DNA of 64,000 nucleotides from Nymphaea colorata (taxonomy: Eukaryota; Streptophyta; Magnoliopsida; Nymphaeales; Nymphaeaceae): NCBI RefSeq assembly GCF_008831285.2, contig NC_045145.1, positions 19,156,802-19,220,801 of the forward strand, in the 5' to 3' direction. The position numbers and the translations under genes were made by a program. The notes under the pieces are model-generated. The model worked only from the letters and a program-made list of their open reading frames with translations, was not told the DNA's origin and made no database searches. Of this stretch, positions 59,342 through 64,000 are shown one piece after another; positions within the stretch are counted from its first letter, which is position 1, and every line of letters starts with the position of its first letter.

Positions 59342-60058
59342 TTATATGGACAATAAAATGAGAAAACGCGAAATCTTCATTTGAATAAGGGAGAAATGGG
59401 CGTGGGATGGACGAAGAAGAAGGGAGAAGATTCGAACCGGACGGACGTTCTTGGCGCAGCCACCCTCCTGGATGCCACCGGGCCCAGAGGTGCAGAGGTT
59501 CCCGCTTTTGTTGCCTTCCGCCACCGCCGCTCCGGCAGAGGCGGTCAGGGGATTCTCCTCCTTCTTGAGGCACATGTCGATGATCTTCTCCGCCACCTCC
59601 GCGCCGTCGGCCCCGGTGCCGACGAGACTGGCCACCTGGGACTTGGGCAGCCTCATCTTGACCCTCATGACGCCAGCTCCCTCGCCCTCGCCGCCAGCGC
59701 CGCCCTTCACGAAGGTGAGGTCGGACACGGAACGCTTAGCAAGCATGAGGCTCTCGAGGCGCTCCTTGGCGCCCATCTGGATGCCGGACCTGACCCGCCG
59801 GGGCACCCTCTCCTCCGGCAGCTTGGGCAGCTCCACCAGGAAGTAAAGCTTCTTCCCGCCCTTGAGCTCGTGGTCGTCGTCCAGCGGCTTCGCCTGCGGC
59901 CCGAGTTTCCTCACCGACTCCGAGTCCATCACCACGTGGTTGGGGTGCTGCTGCACGACGTCCCGCACTAACACCGGCGCCTTCAGCTTCAGCGTCTCCC
60001 CGTCGATCTTCATCAACCGCACCCGCCTCTTCCCTCCCAACATAATGGCGTTCCCCAT
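59342..60058 (-). CDS. PADRE/DUF4228-domain protein
   Basis: A single-exon gene of 238 codons starting at ATG 60058. It has the family pattern: N-terminal MGNAIMLGGKRRVRLMKIDG; a region with DVVQQHPNHVVMDSESV; the central KKLYFLVELPKLPEE; the basic PRRVRSGIQMGAKERLESLM; and RVKMRLPKSQVASL followed by AEVAEKIIDMC. Plant members of this family are small proteins of unknown biochemistry that often respond to pathogens or stress; that is family knowledge. The coding part is markedly GC-rich compared with its surroundings. The last 40-50 residues (from about GGIQEGGCAKN) do not resemble the family core and could be a lineage-specific tail. A weak TATA-like CTTATATC lies about 45 bp upstream, too close to trust. 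Confidence 0.88.
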   Translation of the reverse strand: MGNAIMLGGKRRVRLMKIDGETLKLKAPVLVRDVVQQHPNHVVMDSESVRKLGPQAKPLDDDHELKGGKKLYFLVELPKLPEERVPRRVRSGIQMGAKERLESLMLAKRSVSDLTFVKGGAGGEGEGAGVMRVKMRLPKSQVASLVGTGADGAEVAEKIIDMCLKKEENPLTASAGAAVAEGNKSGNLCTSGPGGIQEGGCAKNVRPVRIFSLLLRPSHAHFSLIQMKISRFLILLSI

Positions 60059-60199
60059 CTCTCTCTCTGGTGGCTCTGGATTCTATGGGTGGTATTGGTG
60101 GTTGATATAAGATGAAGGGAGTTGGGAAAGGGCGAGGGTCTCGGCGGGAGATAAGGACGTGGACAAGGAGCAGGGGAGAAGATAGGGACAGAGTCAAAA

Positions 60200-63100
60200 A
60201 AGGAAGGCAGGTTTGAGAATTGAATTCTCCACCTTGTCGCTACTCATCTTCCACTTCCCTTTTACTTTCCGCGGCGAGAGAAAGAGAGCTCGGTTGCTGC
60301 GAGCCGGGTTGGTTCAAAAGCTAACCGGAAAAAATTTAGAACTTGAGAGTATGAATCGATGTCCAAGCTGCTCAACTCAATTCCATCACGTAAGCATCGG
60401 CAGCGCAGCACGAGATTCAGAGGGAAAGAGACAACGTATCCTGGAGAAGCTCCGCTTCTGACTCTTAATCCAAATCCAAATTTTGCATCTTGCACGCAAT
60501 ACCGTTCAAGTTTATCGGTTTATTTGGTCTGGATAAGTGGAATTGACACATTCCCAACATAGCGTATACATTTGAATTAGTCATGTAAGATAATAATCTG
60601 AATTCCATCAGGGGAATGTTGAGGACTTGTGCAAGGACAGTACCATGGAAGAAGTAGACAACTCGGAAGAAGATTAATAGACGACCAATTAAGCGAGTAG
60701 ATGCTTAACGCCATATGCTTTTACAATTCAAAATGGCTAAGAACATCAACTTGGGCAACTTTATTTGACAGAGCATCTTCATTTGAATTTTATGTTCTAA
60801 TTTTCAAACAATAACCAAAGAAAAACGTGCTTAGGTTTGAACGCGTTGCATCTAAACATGGGAGTACATATAAATGAAAGAAGAATTCAAAGTTAAGCAT
60901 CTTTCGTTATACACTTACACAAACAACCAAACCGTTGGAGGTCCTTGCCGCTCTGTTACCGTTTTCTTCAAAAAAAATTATACTTTTTTTTCTCTTGGCG
61001 CTTAGCTGATTCGGATAGCTATGATAATATTTTAAAGGAATTAAATCCTTTATACTGCACTTTTCTGATTATCATTCTTATTTGTTAATGGTTGCTCGCA
61101 TCATGGTGCCTGTTTCACCGAAAGTGTAATTTATGGTTATTTCACTTTTTAGATTTTTGTTTTTTATTAACTTTTTTAAATTGAAGGTAGGACTCAACCA
61201 CCAAGCTTTAAAAGAAGGACAAACAACAAAATGACAGGACCCTGAAACTTGATCTAAAACCTCCAACTGTCACTCTTTACACTATTCGATCGCAGTAAAG
61301 AAATATTAAAAAATGAAAAAGTTCAGATACATTTGCAGAAGTCTGGCCCGTGTTAACACTTTACAGCCACGTTGTGTATCTGGAGGAATCCGATCCAAAT
61401 TCGAGGCGTTGTATCTAAATCTGGATCTAGAGGAGACGGATGATATCGGTTCATAATTATAGACTCTTCTTCTTCCTTTTTACCTAGCTGGATCGGATAT
61501 GCCAATAAAATGGATCCAGTTTATTGGATCAATCATCCGATACCAGATCTATCTGAACCGGATATGTCAAACCCAACCTCATCAGATCCCCATGTGTTTG
61601 AGCTCGGGTTCGTGCTCGGGCTTTCCAATATGTTATGCAGTTGGATCTTCATCAAGTCTCATCTTGGACCTCGACTTAGATTCACTTGTCAAACTACATA
61701 TATAATCTGAATCTAATCAATAATCAAGTCCGGGTTTAATCTTTAAGAGCCGGGTTAGATGGGTTTTGGATCTGAATCTGTAATCAAGTTTACCGGAATA
61801 TTGACAAATCCGCCGGAAAATGCAGCTGCTTCCACCTAAGCAGGGTAGAGAAATGGCGCATCAGAAAGCAGTTTCTCGGAAAGCAAAAGGGAGGAGGAAC
61901 GCGTGGAAGATTGAGTTCCCAAGGGACAATTATTATTTGATAATGGCCTCTTTTTGACCCTGAGACTTTTGGGTGTGAAATCTACTCGATCCGAATCTAC
62001 CCAAATTGTTATTTAATAATAAACCCTTGATTCGGACTTTCTCCTCGGTTCCCTTGAGTTCTGACCCACCCTCCACTAAATCTTAACGATGAATGAGATC
62101 AGCTAAACTATACCCAAATGAAATCTGACGTATGCCTTTTGTGTTGTTCTTCCTACTCTTACTCCAACCAAGATCCGTGTGTCATAAGTTGGAAGTGGTT
62201 CGGGTTGTTACATGCAGACATGATTTCTTAGATCTTTAACCCGACGTAGCGGACGAACTTGATCTCACTCTAGCCCTAGTAGACAACAAAATAGACTTTC
62301 AAATATCAGGATTCACCATAGCTCAAATGGGTAGGTTAGGGCGCACTATGTAGTGTGTATATTGATTTTGGATGAGTATATTCCTATATGCAAGTTGAAG
62401 CACGTGACTACCATTTGGTATTGATGCAGTTCTAATACGTTAAAGCAGAAGGAAAGAAAGCTTCTGCTCTCGTTTGAACAGTGGGATAACCCTTTTGCTC
62501 ATCTAAAATTAATAGCACCAGATCAAGGTCTGGGTTCAATTCTCATCGGATTTACCATATAAAAAACAATATTTCAGTAACTCGGCATCTTTTATGATTT
62601 TCTCATTAAAAAAAAAAGTTTGAGAACTTGGTCAGAACCTGCATGCTGGGTTTTTCATGTGGTAAAATTTCGTAAAACATATTTTCCACCCGATCAGGCC
62701 CACCCTCTTTGTTTTTTTATTCATCGAAACTGTTCATTCCGTCGGGTTGGTCCGGTCTGGGTCAAAGCCCCGCGCTTTGACACTCGTCCTAGAGAGACGT
62801 GAGGGGCCGTTGCTTTATGCGACGATATTCAAACTTGTTGAAAATTTTCAAAGTGATTAATGGTGGGAAGACCATCAACGCAGACTATTACGGCCAACAA
62901 CCCCTGCAAGAGAGAGAGGGAGAGTTGTTGAAGGAATCTTGCGGTCCGTAGAGTTCATAAATACTTAAATCTTGCGGTGCGTAGAGTTCATAAACACTTT
63001 CTATGTTGAGGTTTTTAGTGAACATGATGACTTTGTTTGCTGCTTGACAAACGTTCACGTGGGTGACTCCAAGGTGGCGAGCAGATGGGATCGGATTCTG

Positions 63101-64000
63101 CGCGTGATGCTTTGGAAATAACAAATTCTTTTATCATGTGCATGTGAATCATTTGGTTGAAATCTTCAGATTGGGTTCTCAAACTAGCTTATTGATTGGT
63201 GTCTAATTATGATCTTTTAAGTTTATACAGAATTCAATTACCTAATACATGGTAGAAGGACCAATTTGCAGAAAGAAGTAAATTATCTGAACAGCGTGAA
63301 CTAAGCTATTATATTGCACTTGGTCCTTCGTCGAGGTAGTAGGTATTAGGTGTGCATTATACACCTGTCCTTTCATCGCTCTCCTTTGTGAAGATTCAGA
63401 ATTACAGTCTTGTAGAGGGCACGTAGCGGATTTAATTTCTAGTCATGGTCGCCAATTTACACCTGTTGTTTTTTCCTTCTTCGGATTTCTGTGATTAGTC
63501 GCCTTAGGCGAATTACACCAGATCGATAGTTTCCTTGAACATTCATACCTTGACAAAACCGGAGTCATTTGTTGTTTTCTGGCTTGATGACAAATCTGAG
63601 CACATTCAGTTTGTAACCTGTACCTTCTCTATTTTCCGCCCTTGTTCTTACTCCTGGGAAATTCAAACAATTATGTGATTGTAGGAGATGCTCGTGCTGT
63701 GATTTTCCTTTTTAGTTCTTGATATTAAGGAAAACGATGGTGTTAATCGTGATGGATGTCCATGAATCATGATTACACAGATGTTGACAAAAGGATTAAG
63801 CAGTTGCAGTAGTAGTAACAGAAACGGAGGTCCTAATGGTAGTCATGGTATTGATGGTGGTAGTGGGTGATTGTGTTAAAGAACACAACAGGACTTCCGA
63901 ATGTGTATAATGGAAGCGTGTTTAGTAGTAAAGAGGCAGGGAATGTGTTGGCGGTGATGGTCATGGCAGGGTGCTGAATAAGACAGTGGAGTGGCGGCGA
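60200..64000. other. Right flank without a recognised gene
   Basis: No coding region is supported. The stretch 61380-61800 is unusually rich in GGATC/GATCC words (for example GGATCCAGTTTATTGGATC), probably repeat debris. A segment at 62480-62560 has a GGTTCAATTCTC word like a tRNA B box but no matching A box at proper spacing. Near 63800-63990 the sequence is rich in GGT and AGT triplets without a clear frame. Confidence 0.35.

Noticed and set aside
59381-59971. Long plus-strand open frame (196 codons) opposite the PADRE gene
   Set aside because: It is the mirror of a GC-rich coding exon. The minus frame has clear family motifs, while the plus frame has skewed Leu/Arg/His composition.
62480-62560. 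SINE-like B box (GGTTCAATTCTC)
   Set aside because: No A box at the proper spacing, no terminal A or T tract with target duplication. Similar words at 41440 and 46820 also lack context.
1-64000. CRISPR array, bacterial operon or organelle insertion
   Set aside because: No regularly spaced repeats with unique spacers, no closely packed bacterial-type genes and no recognisable plastid or mitochondrial genes were seen.

Overview
The window is nuclear DNA from a flowering plant. The support is spliced genes with GT-AG introns, TRICHOME BIREFRINGENCE-LIKE (TBL) genes, a PADRE/DUF4228 gene, Ty1-copia elements primed by initiator tRNA-Met, a LINE remnant and long AT microsatellites. I cannot name the species. 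No rRNA, credible tRNA, CRISPR array or bacterial operon was seen. Exon borders were placed by eye from reading-frame continuity and GT-AG sites.

The backbone is a minus-strand cluster of TBL genes and relics, a family of Golgi membrane polysaccharide O-acetyltransferases. Two copies look complete: TBL-C (22368-25568) and TBL-B (38273-44377). Each has five exons with the same intron phases and a complete Ser/Asp/His set. Three copies are broken: TBL-A (4363-4979, last two exons only), TBL-D (16316-16762, membrane-anchor part of exon 1) and a decayed exon 3 near 19920-20125. Just downstream of TBL-D lie the last five exons of a GNAT acetyltransferase gene (15017-16002). Far to the right is an intact single-exon PADRE/DUF4228 gene (59342-60058).

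A segmental duplication links the two ends of the cluster. Segment A (2354-6566 plus 10295-about 11060) matches segment B (31792-40164 plus 44401-about 45210) at roughly 98% by eye where checked. B holds the complete TBL-B gene. In A, the stretch that should carry exons 1-3 is replaced by a broken copia element (about 6600-10290).

Two more copia elements have paired LTRs. Copia-1 (26374-31707) has an uninterrupted 1402-codon polyprotein. Copia-2 (32913-37932) sits inside segment B, has unusual TG...TA ends and is disabled by a frameshift and two stops. Segment A preserves the matching empty site, which proves the Copia-2 boundaries and its 5-bp target duplication.

The rest (1-2353, 11.1-14.9, 16.8-22.3, 45.2-59.3 and 60.1-64.0 kb) is mostly AT-rich sequence with short tandem duplications, microsatellites and transposon debris. 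I found no convincing new molecular system. The most interesting material is the birth-and-death history of the TBL cluster and two internal repeat expansions in TBL-C.
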